A stretch of DNA of 53,977 nucleotides from positions 1 through 53,977 of the forward strand of contig JAOPGA020001201.1 of assembly GCA_026419775.2 (NCBI GenBank), read 5' to 3'. The translations under genes were made by a program, and so were the position numbers. Below the pieces are notes generated by a model that did no database searches, was not told the DNA's origin, and was given only the letters and a program-made list of their open reading frames with translations. This document shows, one piece after another, positions 8,316 through 17,985 of this stretch (positions are counted from its first letter, which is position 1; each line of letters starts with the position of its first letter). This stretch comes from Acrasis kona. Lineage: Eukaryota; Heterolobosea; Eutetramitea; Acrasida; Acrasidae.

Positions 8316-11300
8316 CTACATGGGCGTAGAGATTTTCTTTAAATCAATAGGCGATGGCGCAGTCACAATCTCCTCCATTTCTTGAACCGGACGGAACGTC
8401 GCACCACCTGCTTTCGCTTGCTCCTCTTCAGCACGAGCACTACTTGGTAGTAATTTCTTGTTGAAATTAAATCCACAGAATCCATACTTTGGCACCGGTA
8501 TCAATCTCAACAAATAACCAACAGGAATAGACAAACTAGATACGCCTATGGTCACCAACCACTCCAACCAGTTCAAACCGTTGGTACCAAATCCAACATA
8601 ATAACCAAGTTCACAAATCAATACTTGCATGGCCGTACAAATCAAAAGAATCACAACAAAAATCATGCTCTTTGTAATATTTTGTAAAATATTCATCTCG
8701 TTATTAATTTTTCTGGCATTAAATAAATTAAACAATTGACAAAATACAAAAATATTAAACACGAGCGTATAATCCTCTTCATCTTGCTTCTTGCTCCATT
8801 TGGATCCGATGGGTCCAAATATGGAAGTATGCGCGTAAACATCAATCAACAGCACCGTGACTTGGAAAATACCCTGTCCGAATATGTTCTTCCACATGTT
8901 ATTGGTGATCAAATTATCTTCGGTTCCGTGTGGCTTCCTGCTCATCAAATCATCGCTCGGTGGCTCCGTGGCCAACGCCAACGCTGCGAACGTGTCCATG
9001 ATCAAATTCAACCAAAGCAATTGAACGGCGGTGAGAGGGAATCCTCTATTCGTTATGCTGCCAATAAAAGTGATGGCCAACGCCACCACGTTGATGGTGA
9101 TTTGAAATTGTAAAAACTTTCGAACGTTTTCGTAGACGCTCCTGCCCCACAAAACTGACTTGGTGATGCTTGCAAAGTTATCGTCCATGATGACGATATC
9201 GGAGGCCTCCTTGGCCACTTCCGTTCCGCTCAATCCCATGGCCAATCCCACGTGCGCAGCCTTGAGCGCAGCCGCATCGTTGGTGCCGTCTCCAGTCACC
9301 GCCACAATCTCTCCCATAGCCTTGAGCTGAGTCACCAACAAGTGCTTATCCGTCGGAGTGCTTCTCGCCAATATTTGCAACCTGGGTAAGATTTCGTGCA
9401 TGCGAGGAATCGGCAATGCTCTAAATTCGGGTCCTTCCATGATGAGACAATTTGGATCGTTGGGATCGTAAATTCCACATTCTTGCGCAATGTGTCTCGC
9501 CGTCAGAATGTTATCGCCGGTCACCATTCTCACCATGATTCCTGCTCTGCGACAGATTTGAATGGCATCCGGCACTTCGGATCGAACGGGGTCCTTGATG
9601 CCGACGATGGCCACACAAATCAATTCTCTCTCTGGAGGATCGTTGGTGTTCATGAGCTCTTGTTCGTCCTTGATTTCAAAATCATTAAATGCCAAACAAA
9701 TGGTGCGCAGGCCCTTGGATGCCATGTCACGAATTTCGCCATTGAGCGCATCCCTGGTGTCCTCGTCGATTTCCACAATGTTTCCTTCAGAGTCCATGAC
9801 GCGATCGCACAATTCAAAAACGATTTCTGCTGCTCCCTTTGTTAATATTCTTGCATGGTCGTCCTCTTCGAAACGCACCACTACGCTCATGCGCTTTCTT
9901 TCGCTGCTAAATGTATACATTTGCACCAAATCATCGTCGGCGTCTGCTCTGATGGGATTGTAATCCACGTTGAAGTTCTTCAGCAACATGAGCAGCATGG
10001 CACACTCCGTCTTGTTTCCAATGTATTCGGGAATGTTGGTGTCGACGTTCAACGTGACGTTGGCTTTGCTGTTGATTGCGATCGAGTCGCATAAAATGTT
10101 GAGCACGTCGTCGCTGAGTTCGTTTGGTTTGGGTATGGCGTCGTACTTTTGACCTGCGATCCAAATCTCGCTCACGACCATTCGGTTGGTCGTTAGCGTT
10201 CCGGTCTTGTCGGAACAAATGGTGGTGGCGCTTCCCATGGTCTCACAAGCGTCCAAGTGTCTCACTAAATTGTTGTCCTTGAGCATCTTTTTCATGCTGA
10301 ACGCTAGCGAAATGGCAACGGCTAATGGTAGACCTTCTGGAACGGCCATCACCACGATACTTATCGCGAACACCAAATATCTCATAAATGTTGGGAATAA
10401 TTCGGACGATATGGGTGCTGAAGACTGTGAGTGAGTGGTTGTGTGAAATGCTTACTTGACACGAGGTACTTGATGGTTAGAATGATTAGATCAGCAATTG
10501 CGACGGTGAGGCCGACATAACCAATGTACTTTGCCAAATTCTCTAGTCTTGCCTCTAGTGGCGTGTCCTCAGCTTCCTCCTCTGCAATTTGTTTCAAAGT
10601 GCGACCCCATTCGGTGTTTGGTCCGACCGCAGAAACAAACATTGATCCAACTCCGTCGCTGATTTGAGTGCCGCTCATCATGAATGGAGATTCGTGGTCC
10701 TTGAGAACGCTGTGAGTTTCACCTGTTAGAGCACTCTCGTCACAGGCCATGTTAAACCCTTCAATGAAAAACCCGTCAGCTGGTATTTGATCACCGGCGT
10801 CAAGTTTAACAACGTCACCTACTTGAATGTTGTAAGTGCTAACTTCTTCGATTTTTCCAGCACGTACTACTTTGATCCTTCTGTCCTCCTATTAAAGAGT
10901 TTGTTTATTGGTGAAATGTTTTATGTACCTTGACTCGATTAAGATCCCTAAATTGACGCTCTTTCTGCCAATTATTGATGCTAGCAACTGAGACAACAAG
11001 AAAAACGGCTATAAATATTCCGATAGAATCTAGTAGGCAGCCATTACCCTCCTCTACAAATACGCAGAAAACCAAACTAATAAAGGCACATATCAACAGA
11101 ATAATCATTGTCACATCTTGCAATGCTTCTATAATAAAAAAGAAAATGCTCTTCAATTTAGGTTCGGGGTAAACGTTTTCTCCAAATCTACGATGTCGGT
11201 CGGATTAAATACGTTCAGGTGCACTTACATGGCCTTTCTCGCGAAAAAACCAGTCATCATTTCCGTGTTACTCAAGCCATTTCGAAGGTTTGTATTTAGG

Positions 11301-11401
11301 GCGGTAGCAAGAGCCGCGACTCCTCCTAACTGCTCAAGTTTCTTGGTGTCTTTCGCTTGATTTATGGCGACGAGTTCGTCTGCCTTGATTGAGAAATGCA
11401 T
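8316..11401 (-). CDS. P2B (PMCA-type) calcium-transporting ATPase (4 exons)
   Basis: Exons 11229-11401, 10929-11187, 10456-10888 and 8316-10417, with introns of 41, 40 and 38 nt, join to 988 residues. The order is as in plasma-membrane Ca2+ pumps: GENVYPEP before M1, M1/M2 (IIEALQDVTMIILLI), the actuator loop with ESALTGET, PEGLPLAVAISLAFSMKKM in M4, the phosphorylated Asp in CSDKTGTLTTN (about residue 358), KGAAE nucleotide-binding loop, VTGDNILTARHIA, TGDGTNDAAALK hinge and M5-M10. It exports Ca2+ from the cytosol, or into vacuoles as in fungi and protists. The C-terminal tail after M10 is short (about 50 residues) and shows no obvious calmodulin-binding helix. Exon boundaries preserve the frame over the whole length. 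Confidence 0.92.
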
Positions 11402-11650
11402 AAAAATTGGTAACTGGCCAAACAGCCCCGTTCAATTTAATAAAAGCTGTGTGGTTGAGTAGAAAATTTATTTAGCGCGTCAGTTGAAGCGAGTGAATTT
11501 CTTCAGTCACTTTTCCGAAAATCTCAAGAATAGGAGAGCGCATATTAGTTGATTTCAAGTTAACACTAGGTAAGTAAGACGTAATTAATTGAAGTGGTAA
11601 CAAACAAATTGTTGTTGTTTGTGTATACATATTTACAATAAATAAGAACA

Positions 11651-12787
11651 ATGAGGGCTTATATCTTAAGACAGTTATCTGTAAGTGGTGATTGGTATTA
11701 CACTAAGACTATTATAGGGCGATGAATTTATTGAGTATCCAACGATTGAATTACCGTCACAAAAATTGTACAGCACAATTCGAAATTGTGACCAGTTTGC
11801 ACTCATCAAAGAATGGTTTGTCACAGAGAAGGTTCATGGAAGCAATTTCTCTTTCATTGTTGACACTAACAACGCTGTCAATTTTGCCAAACGGACCTCA
11901 CTGATAAAAGATTTCACAAAATCTTCATTCTACCCAAAAGCTGTACACGATGTTGTAGCAAAATACAAACATGCGGCAATAGAGGTTCGCAGTGTTGTGT
12001 GCTCAATGTTTCATCAAGAGGGAATATCTAACGACGTGATGCAAATAAACATTTACGGTGAATTGTTCGGTGGAAAGTACACACATCCTGACGTAAAACA
12101 AGTTGAAAAAAATCCTATTTTTCATGAGGTATCGTATTGCCCACACTTCGATTTTTATGCTTTTGATGTGCTTGTAACCCTCGCCGATGGTAGATCCACT
12201 TGGTTACTACCTGGGGAACTTGATTCTATCTTATCTGCTTGTGGGTTTCCTGTAAATGCAAAACCTCTTTTTGTAGGGACTTTTTGAAGAAGCTATCTCA
12301 TACGACACAAAATTTAGTTCCACTGTTCCTTCAACTTTCTTTAATCTTCCAGATCTAAAGAGAGATGAACATGATGAAATTGTAAATATTGTCGAAGGTA
12401 TCATAATAAAGCCTTGTATTAATTTATACCTAAACGGAGAACGTGTTGTTATCAAAAAGAAAAATGCAGCATTTTTTAGAGACGGATCCTTCGAAGAGAG
12501 CCCAATCCTCAGGCCTGGATAATAATACAAAACAAATCTGGGATCAAGTACAACATCATATAACTTTGAATAGGATGAAGAATGTCCAAAGTAAGTTTGG
12601 AGATTTAACCGACAGAAAGCAAATACCAAATTTCATAAAAATTTTCAGACAAGATGTAATTGAAGAGTTTGTCAAAGAACAAAATGAAACATGGATGGAA
12701 TTGCAGAAACAAAAGCAAATATTAATTTTAGGAATGATTTCCAAGAGTGCTCATGAAATGTTTCGTGAAAACTTCAATAAATATTAA
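11651..12787 (+). CDS. Rnl2/REL-type RNA ligase with two reading-frame breaks
   Basis: Exon 11651-11680, a 37-nt intron, then the frame from 11718. Residues about 45-60 hold nucleotidyltransferase motif I, EKVHGSNF, whose Lys is the AMP-accepting nucleophile; INIYGELFGG and DFYAFDVL follow as motifs III and IIIa. Motif IV (EGIIIKP) and motif V (VVIKKKN) come next, then a C-terminal domain (NRMKNVQSKFG and QDVIEEF) typical of T4 Rnl2 and kinetoplastid editing ligases. These three stretches lie in different frames: one shift is near 12285 and another near 12475, each beside a run of T. They may be sequence errors or true mutations. The family seals nicks in double-stranded RNA. No clear mitochondrial signal is visible. 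Confidence 0.75.
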
Positions 12788-12844
12788 TTCTCATGTTTTA
12801 ACCTAAAAATGATTTATTCGTTTAATGTACTTTCGATTAGACTG

Positions 12845-13402
12845 TCAAGAAGATCCTCTTGTTGTTTCGATTCTGTTACAGTGGTTAATGTAATTCTCAA
12901 GTAATTGAGATTCGGTGACTACAGCGGTTGGCGACGTTGGATTTTGTTGAAAGTTTGTCTGCTTTTGCCTCTCATTACTAAAGTTCCTTGGGTCTCTAGA
13001 CTTCTCAGATAGATTGATTATTGCAAGAATGAGAACGCTTGGCTTCCCTTTGTTTAATTCAGCCTGTAATTGAGTCTGCTCAGATATCGTTTCGTATTGA
13101 TCTTCATCACTTTCGTCATCCTTCTGGACTCTTTGCTGGTTGAGGCGCGTGAGCTCGGACTCCTGATCTTCTCCTAAAAACACTTTGATGGTAATTTGAG
13201 GTTCATACGCCTCCGCAAGGAGTCTGCATTTATCAGACCATATGTTAGTTAGTCTCCTCAACAGAGAAGTCAATTCTATAAATCTATCTGTATACTCGAT
13301 TTCAGTATTGATGCTACCGGGACGGAAATGAACAAGTGCAGTAACATGATCCTTGCTTTGATGATCACTTATTTCGACCAGGGCTTCGTGTATGTCTTTC
13401 AT
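12845..13402 (-). CDS. Hypothetical protein, 185 aa
   Basis: This single frame opens at ATG 13402. The first about 90 residues look like an alpha/beta or helical domain (ALVHFRPGSINTEIEY, RRLTNIWSDKCRLLAEAY, ITIKVFLGE). The middle is acidic (KDDESDEDQYETISE), followed by a hydrophobic patch (SVLILAIINL) and a Gln/Asn-rich tail. It could be a small subunit of a larger complex, but I recognise no family. It converges with the RNA ligase, leaving 57 bp between them. Confidence 0.6.
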   Translation of the reverse strand: MKDIHEALVEISDHQSKDHVTALVHFRPGSINTEIEYTDRFIELTSLLRRLTNIWSDKCRLLAEAYEPQITIKVFLGEDQESELTRLNQQRVQKDDESDEDQYETISEQTQLQAELNKGKPSVLILAIINLSEKSRDPRNFSNERQKQTNFQQNPTSPTAVVTESQLLENYINHCNRIETTRGSS

Positions 13403-13722
13403 TATTACAATATTTTCTCATCAGGTTAGAACGTCTCTGAACCTGCATTTGGAAATAGGTTTTATAACATCGTTGGTAGTGATATAATTATTATGCAAGG
13501 AGCGAGTAGTCACTGTACAATCAAAATCAATGGTAAGTGTATTGAAATTAATGTTTGACCAAATTCAGAATTTGAAAAGAGAATCGTTCATTGATCTAAA
13601 AGCCTTGTTTGAAAAGCTTGTGGTGTCCTCGTATACAATTAAAATTAACCCTTGCCACATCACCAGATAGCTAGGCAACAGAATTCCGGTTTCAAAATTA
13701 AGTTTTTATTATCACGCAAATT
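13403..13722 (+). other. Short intergenic stretch with a doubtful two-exon mini-ORF
   Basis: An ATG at about 13493 opens a 21-codon frame containing a good 36-nt GTAAG...CAG intron-like segment. Splicing it does not give a longer protein in the same frame; the downstream open frame (about 32 codons to a TAG near 13669) lies in another phase. I cannot make a gene of it. Otherwise nothing is seen. Confidence 0.2.
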
Positions 13723-14568
13723 CTACAGATTTTTAATAATAATATCCACAACCATAGGGCTGAACAATAGATATTTACCATCCTCCTCAGACATTCTTTC
13801 CCACTCATGCTTAAATCGCTCACATTCACTCTTGTCAATCACACCAACCTCAATGAATGTCTTCGAATGTGCTTTGCAAAATGATCCAAACCATTCCCAA
13901 ATATCCGATTTGTTTAGTCCACTTTGAACATTGCAAATAATACTCTCCACCTGAGTATTTGCGTTGTGATGGAATAGTTGAGGTATTTTTGTTGCAACGT
14001 GTGGATCTCCTTTTTGTTTCGTCAAAGCATCGCAAACTGCTTTTGTCATTCTCTCAAATGCAGGTTCAGTTGGGAAGACTCTTAAAGAATCATGATTGTA
14101 GTCTTGAATAACTAATTTTCCTCCTGGCTTTAACCAAGATACAAGCTGGGTCAGATCTTGCTCAACAGTGTTTGAGTATAACAACACCCATCGAATGAAA
14201 ATGCAATCTAAGGAACCTTGAGGTATCGAGTTGTTTTTATGGGCATCCTGTAAGGATTCCACTACAATTTTTATTTGATCTTTAACATCCGGCGAAATTA
14301 TTCTTTCAATCTCCTTGGCACTTTGCTTACTTGGCTCTAGAGCATATAAACGAGAGGATTTGTTGTTTCTAATATGAAAGTGTTCAATCATGTATGGTAA
14401 TGTGAGTCCGATTCCTGCTCCAATGTCAGCTACATGAAACTCCTTCTTAATATCACAGACAGGGAACGCTCTTTCAATTGCAGCGTATGAGTACGATCCC
14501 CACACTAACTGTTGATGTCTTAGACGGTCGTGCTCTTGCTTTTCAGATCCAAGGATGTAATCCGGCAT
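13723..14568 (-). CDS. Class I SAM-dependent methyltransferase
   Basis: This intronless 281-residue protein starts at ATG 14568. Motif I is VADIGAGIGLTLPYM (about residues 46-60), followed by an acidic end of strand 2 (YALEPSKQS, motif II), motif III around LDCIFIRWVLLYS, and the post-III strand LKPGGKLVIQDYN (about 149-161). This is the standard Rossmann methyltransferase layout. The C-terminal 100 residues resemble the UbiE/Coq5-like or arsenite-methyltransferase-like small-molecule group more than RNA methyltransferases, but the substrate cannot be named. There is no targeting signal. The gene lies alone between a gene-free stretch and the tRNA. Confidence 0.85.
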   Translation of the reverse strand: MPDYILGSEKQEHDRLRHQQLVWGSYSYAAIERAFPVCDIKKEFHVADIGAGIGLTLPYMIEHFHIRNNKSSRLYALEPSKQSAKEIERIISPDVKDQIKIVVESLQDAHKNNSIPQGSLDCIFIRWVLLYSNTVEQDLTQLVSWLKPGGKLVIQDYNHDSLRVFPTEPAFERMTKAVCDALTKQKGDPHVATKIPQLFHHNANTQVESIICNVQSGLNKSDIWEWFGSFCKAHSKTFIEVGVIDKSECERFKHEWERMSEEDGKYLLFSPMVVDIIIKNL

Positions 14569-14670
14569 TACTTTGATATTTTTAAAATACGATTTGATTT
14601 TGTAAGGAGATCAAGTAGGTAAATAGTATAATATTGGTTGCTATACATAAATAAAAGATTAAATATACCT

Positions 14671-14752
14671 TCCCCAATGGCTCAGTCGGTTATTCGAAAC
14701 AGAGCGTCAGACTGTTAATCTGCAGGTCCCTGGTTCGAGCCCAGGTTGGGGA
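14671..14752 (+). tRNA. tRNA-Asn (GTT) with an enlarged 18-nt D-loop
   Basis: A perfect 7-bp acceptor stem (TCCCCAA/TTGGGGA), 4-bp D-stem (GCTC/GAGC), an anticodon arm with loop CTGTTAA (anticodon GTT, Asn) and a perfect 5-bp T-stem around TTCGAGC are all present. A TTTT pol III terminator follows at 14757. The gene is 82 nt with a normal 5-nt variable loop; the excess lies in the D-loop, which has 18 nt. Removing nine (TTCGAAACA) would leave the ordinary AGTCGGTTA loop. No anticodon-loop intron is present. The upper pair of the anticodon stem is T-C, a mismatch. The insertion may be a non-canonical intron, a real loop extension or a sign of a defective copy. Confidence 0.85.
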
Positions 14753-14844
14753 GCTCTTTTGCATTTTGACCGAATTGGACAATGCCAATGAAGAAAATAT
14801 GTTTACAGTATTCGTATCGTATCGAATTGTCTGGACTTTCACAA

Positions 14845-14860
14845 ACAATTATTCGAATAA
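14845..14860. repeat. 16-bp direct repeat with palindromic core, copy 1
   Basis: ACAATTATTCGAATAA recurs identically at 15763-15778. The core TTATTCGAATAA is a perfect 12-bp palindrome. The two copies bracket the coiled-coil gene at 14959-15468 almost symmetrically. Confidence 0.8.
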
Positions 14861-14958
14861 TTTGACAAGTTTCACAAATGCTGTTCAAATTATGCTGTGC
14901 TCATAATGGGTGCGCATAAGGTTCTATAAATGTATTATGTATAATAATAAAAATATAA

Positions 14959-15468
14959 TTAAATCAAGGGATAATTTTTATTGTTTGAAACTTCAGACAA
15001 TACCTCAATTAGATTTATGGCATCTTCTCGGTAGTACGAATCATTATTTTTGTACTGTTCGAGTGCATAAGAAATAAGCTCTTTTTTGCTAATCATGGCT
15101 TCTGGACCTCCGTGAGCATCAACAAACCTTGTGTCTTTCGAATTTTTTATTGTACGCACAAAATAATCAATGTTACCCTCCCAACGATTATTTAGGATTT
15201 TCTTACGTAATTGGTCCCATTCTTGTCTTTCTTCTTCGGTTAGTTTCGCACGATTTGATTTGATATCATTAATAGTTACTCTTCTTCTTTCGCTGTCTCG
15301 GCGTTTTGGTAACACAATGTCGACAATTTTCTCTTCTGTTCTATAAGCAACCTGGCCAAGAGCAATTCTTTTTCTCCTGAGGTCTCTTTCTAATTTATAT
15401 TCTTCGACCTCCTTCTCTAGATCACTGATACGGTTTTGAGTCTCTTCAAGCTTCGCTTGCAATGTCAT
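14959..15468 (-). CDS. Coiled-coil protein of a dispersed family
   Basis: From the ATG at 15468 the frame gives 169 residues; it stays open upstream to about 15510, so a further 5' exon is possible. Residues 1 to about 40 form a strongly predicted heptad coiled coil (LEETQNRISDLEKEVEEYKLE). A basic segment with IVDIVLPKRRDSERRRVTI and a helical C-terminal half (WDQLRKKILNNRWEGNIDYF, LISYALEQYKNNDSYYRED) follow. I recognise no known family. A broken relative sits at 1465-1943. The gene is bracketed by identical palindromic 16-bp repeats and its upstream region is full of small inverted repeats, unlike its neighbours, so it may be part of a mobile or expanding gene family; that is inference. 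Confidence 0.65.
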   Translation of the reverse strand: MTLQAKLEETQNRISDLEKEVEEYKLERDLRRKRIALGQVAYRTEEKIVDIVLPKRRDSERRRVTINDIKSNRAKLTEEERQEWDQLRKKILNNRWEGNIDYFVRTIKNSKDTRFVDAHGGPEAMISKKELISYALEQYKNNDSYYREDAINLIEVLSEVSNNKNYPLI

Positions 15469-15495
15469 GTTTTGTTCTTTTAAAGCCAAATTCTC

Positions 15496-15817
15496 TTTTT
15501 GGATATTGTTAATTACTTAGATCAAAATGCTGATCGCTTATGCCGGTTACTTGGTGAATGCCCCTGATGATTTGATTGATTAGACCGAAGAGCTGGTCGC
15601 AAACTAATACCTTTAATTTGGAAAGACCATCTGTTTTCGTTCGTTAACGAACAGTAAGGCAAGATCAAAATGCTGATCGCATGATTGTTTTGGCTAACGA
15701 CCTACATCAACGTAACAAAACATTTATCATTGACTAATAATTGTCGTTCGGGTATTGGGAGTACAATTATTCGAATAACTTTATTCGTTACAAAGCCCTA
15801 TAACAACGAACCTGTAT
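15496..15817. promoter_or_regulatory. Palindrome-rich region upstream of the coiled-coil gene
   Basis: Within about 300 bp there are: the 19-mer AGATCAAAATGCTGATCGC at 15519-15537 and again at 15662-15680, each containing a GATCA/TGATC inverted repeat; the perfect 14-bp palindrome GTTCGTTAACGAAC at 15639-15652; and the 16-bp palindrome-cored repeat at 15763-15778. No ORF is supported. Two-fold symmetric sites in tandem suggest binding sites for dimeric proteins, or ends of a small element. The position upstream of 15468 fits a promoter. Confidence 0.4.
15763..15778. repeat. 16-bp direct repeat with palindromic core, copy 2
   Basis: Identical to 14845-14860 in the same orientation, 918 bp apart. 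Nine bases of the core (TTATTCGAA) also occur inside the enlarged D-loop of the tRNA at 14671-14752. Confidence 0.8.
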
Positions 15818-17955
15818 TTATTCACTTGTGTTACGGATAGCATGTCTGTACTTTTCAACATTATCAAAGGTCAACCTGACCAAATCTCTCATGGTTAATG
15901 GTTGTTTGGTGAATGGACACTTGTTGATGGGTATGTTTTGCGTCAAGACCTTGACCCATGTGCTGTGGCTAAGAACGTGACCGTAAGGTGAGATGTATGG
16001 ATTCATAACTTCTTGGTTGGTAATGCTGTCCTTAAAACCTGCCATTGGATTTTGGTACTGTCGTAATGTGCTCTTCTTGAGTAATAGTTTGTCATCCTCG
16101 TCCTCTTGTTCATCTTCGTCCTCGTCCTCTTCGTCCTCAAACTCGTCAGCTAAATCACTATCATACTCGCAGACGTTAGATTTGGTTCGTTTTCTGTATT
16201 TCTTGCTTGGACGGTCTCCCAAAGGTCTTTCATCCGCATCTTTTCTCTTTCTTTTACCCTCCTTACAAAACATTTTTCCATTTTCATCGAACGCATACTT
16301 TGTATCCACAATTCCACCACTTGCTACCAAAGATCTATAAAAGTTTGCACATTGATATCCAACTCTTCCGGGTGTAGCCATGCTGAAAAGTCCCCATTTA
16401 GGATTGTTGCTGCAGTCGAATTCCTTTAACCGGTTGAAGAACGTTCTATGATGGTTAGTATAATGTTAAACAATTAGTCTTACTCTCTCTCCTCCGCTGT
16501 CCAGTTACCGTTTCGTTGCTTTTCACCTGGTTTATTAAAGCGGTAATAATAAGCATTCGGGTTGCTCTCAATCTTGAGATATGCCATCTGACGCGCCTCG
16601 GACCATGTTTCTTGATCATTGCTGAGTGCATCGTCCAATGCCAATCTACCTCCTTCTCTTTTCTTCCTCTCCGACCCATCCTTTTTAGGTTTCATGACTT
16701 TTGGCTTCTTTTCTTTCGGCGTTTTTGGCGTCTTGGGAGTCTTGGGTGTTTTTGGTGTCTTGGGAGTCTTTTTTTTGTAACCATTAGGTGCAAAGTCATC
16801 GTCGTCGTCATCATCTTCCTCTGAGTTGTATTCATCTTCATATTCTTGTTCTTCCTGGTCACCCTCCTCTTCTTCCTCTTCTTCTTCTTCTTGCTGCTTT
16901 ACTATTGGTTTCGATTTTGCCTTTCTATGCAATGTTTCCTTCTTTTTCTCTTCCCATTGAAATCGTTGTAGTTCGGCTAATTCCTCCTGTTGCTTCTTCT
17001 TTTCAAGCTTTTTTGCTTTTTTCCGCTCCTCCTCCTGTTTCTTTTGTTCCTCCATTTGTCTTTGAATGGCTTCTTGTTGAATCCGTTCCTGCTCTTGTTG
17101 AAGGCGGAGTTCTTCTGCGATGCGATTGGCTTCTTCTTGCTTCCGATCTATTTTCCTTTTCTTCACGATATCTTGAATGTTGAAATCCTCATCATCTTCG
17201 TCGTCACTATCACACTTCCTCCTTTTTCTCTTTGGTTTCTCTTCCTCTTCCTCTTCTTCTTGCAAGAGTGATTCTAGTTCGATACCATCATAGCCTTCTT
17301 CATCTTCCCACATTTTGACGTGTTGTAGTGTTGAATCTGGGTTAGGGTTATAACTCAAAGCCACAGTTCTGCGTAATTCTTTTATGAAATCCCATTTAAA
17401 AAGTTTCTGTATGGCATCTTCATAGTCATTTCTACATTTTTCTACCCTAGTGAGTTAAAATTAATGAAGTAAGGACAGGCTCACCTAAAGCATGAATGCA
17501 CTCTTCGTTGGTAACATCGGGGTGGAAAGCCCTCATTTGAGATAAAATGTTTTTTCGATCTCGCTGTTTTATTTTTAGGAACATTGCTCTCTGCTCCATC
17601 ATTCTCTTCGCTTGTTGCTCCTACTTGGTTAAATTTACCTGCAAAGCGGTATTGTACTCACCTTCTCCTCTGGTGTCGATTCATCCTCTTCATCGTCCGA
17701 GTCATTTTGCAGTATCATAGTGGCGACAGAGTTTTGAGACTCAATCTCCTTCTTTAAGAGTAATCCCTCTTTCTCTACAATGTTCATCCAACCATCTTCT
17801 GTAATAATACGACCATTCCAAGCTTCCTGAAGTTTCTTATGTAAATCAAGAAGTTCTGTGCCTGTATTAGTGTATTCTTGGAATATCTCAATGCCCATGT
17901 CGTCATTATAGAATTGATTGCTATCAATCCACAAACATTCCACTTTGTCGCTCAT
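15818..17955 (-). CDS. CUE / SANT-Myb / U-box-like nuclear protein (4 exons)
   Basis: Exons 17662-17955, 17485-17620, 16484-17441 and 15818-16445, with introns of 41, 43 and 38 nt, give 671 residues. Residues about 115-160 (ILSQMRAFHPDVTNEECIHA and onward) match a CUE/UBA-type helical domain that binds ubiquitin. A long acidic and Lys/Glu coiled region follows, with EKKP-rich and six KTP repeats. At about 470-520, NWTAEE...RLKEFD...WGLFS and PGRVGYQCANFYR fit a SANT/Myb-like domain. The C-terminus (ITNQEVMNPYISPYGHV to PFTKQPLTMRDLVRLTFDN) resembles a U-box, in which hydrophobic packing replaces zinc. This suggests a chromatin-linked ubiquitin ligase, by inference. The third intron contains TACTAAC 15 nt before the acceptor. 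Confidence 0.75.
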
Positions 17956-17985
17956 GTGTTAAAGTTTTGAAGATATTACAACCAA

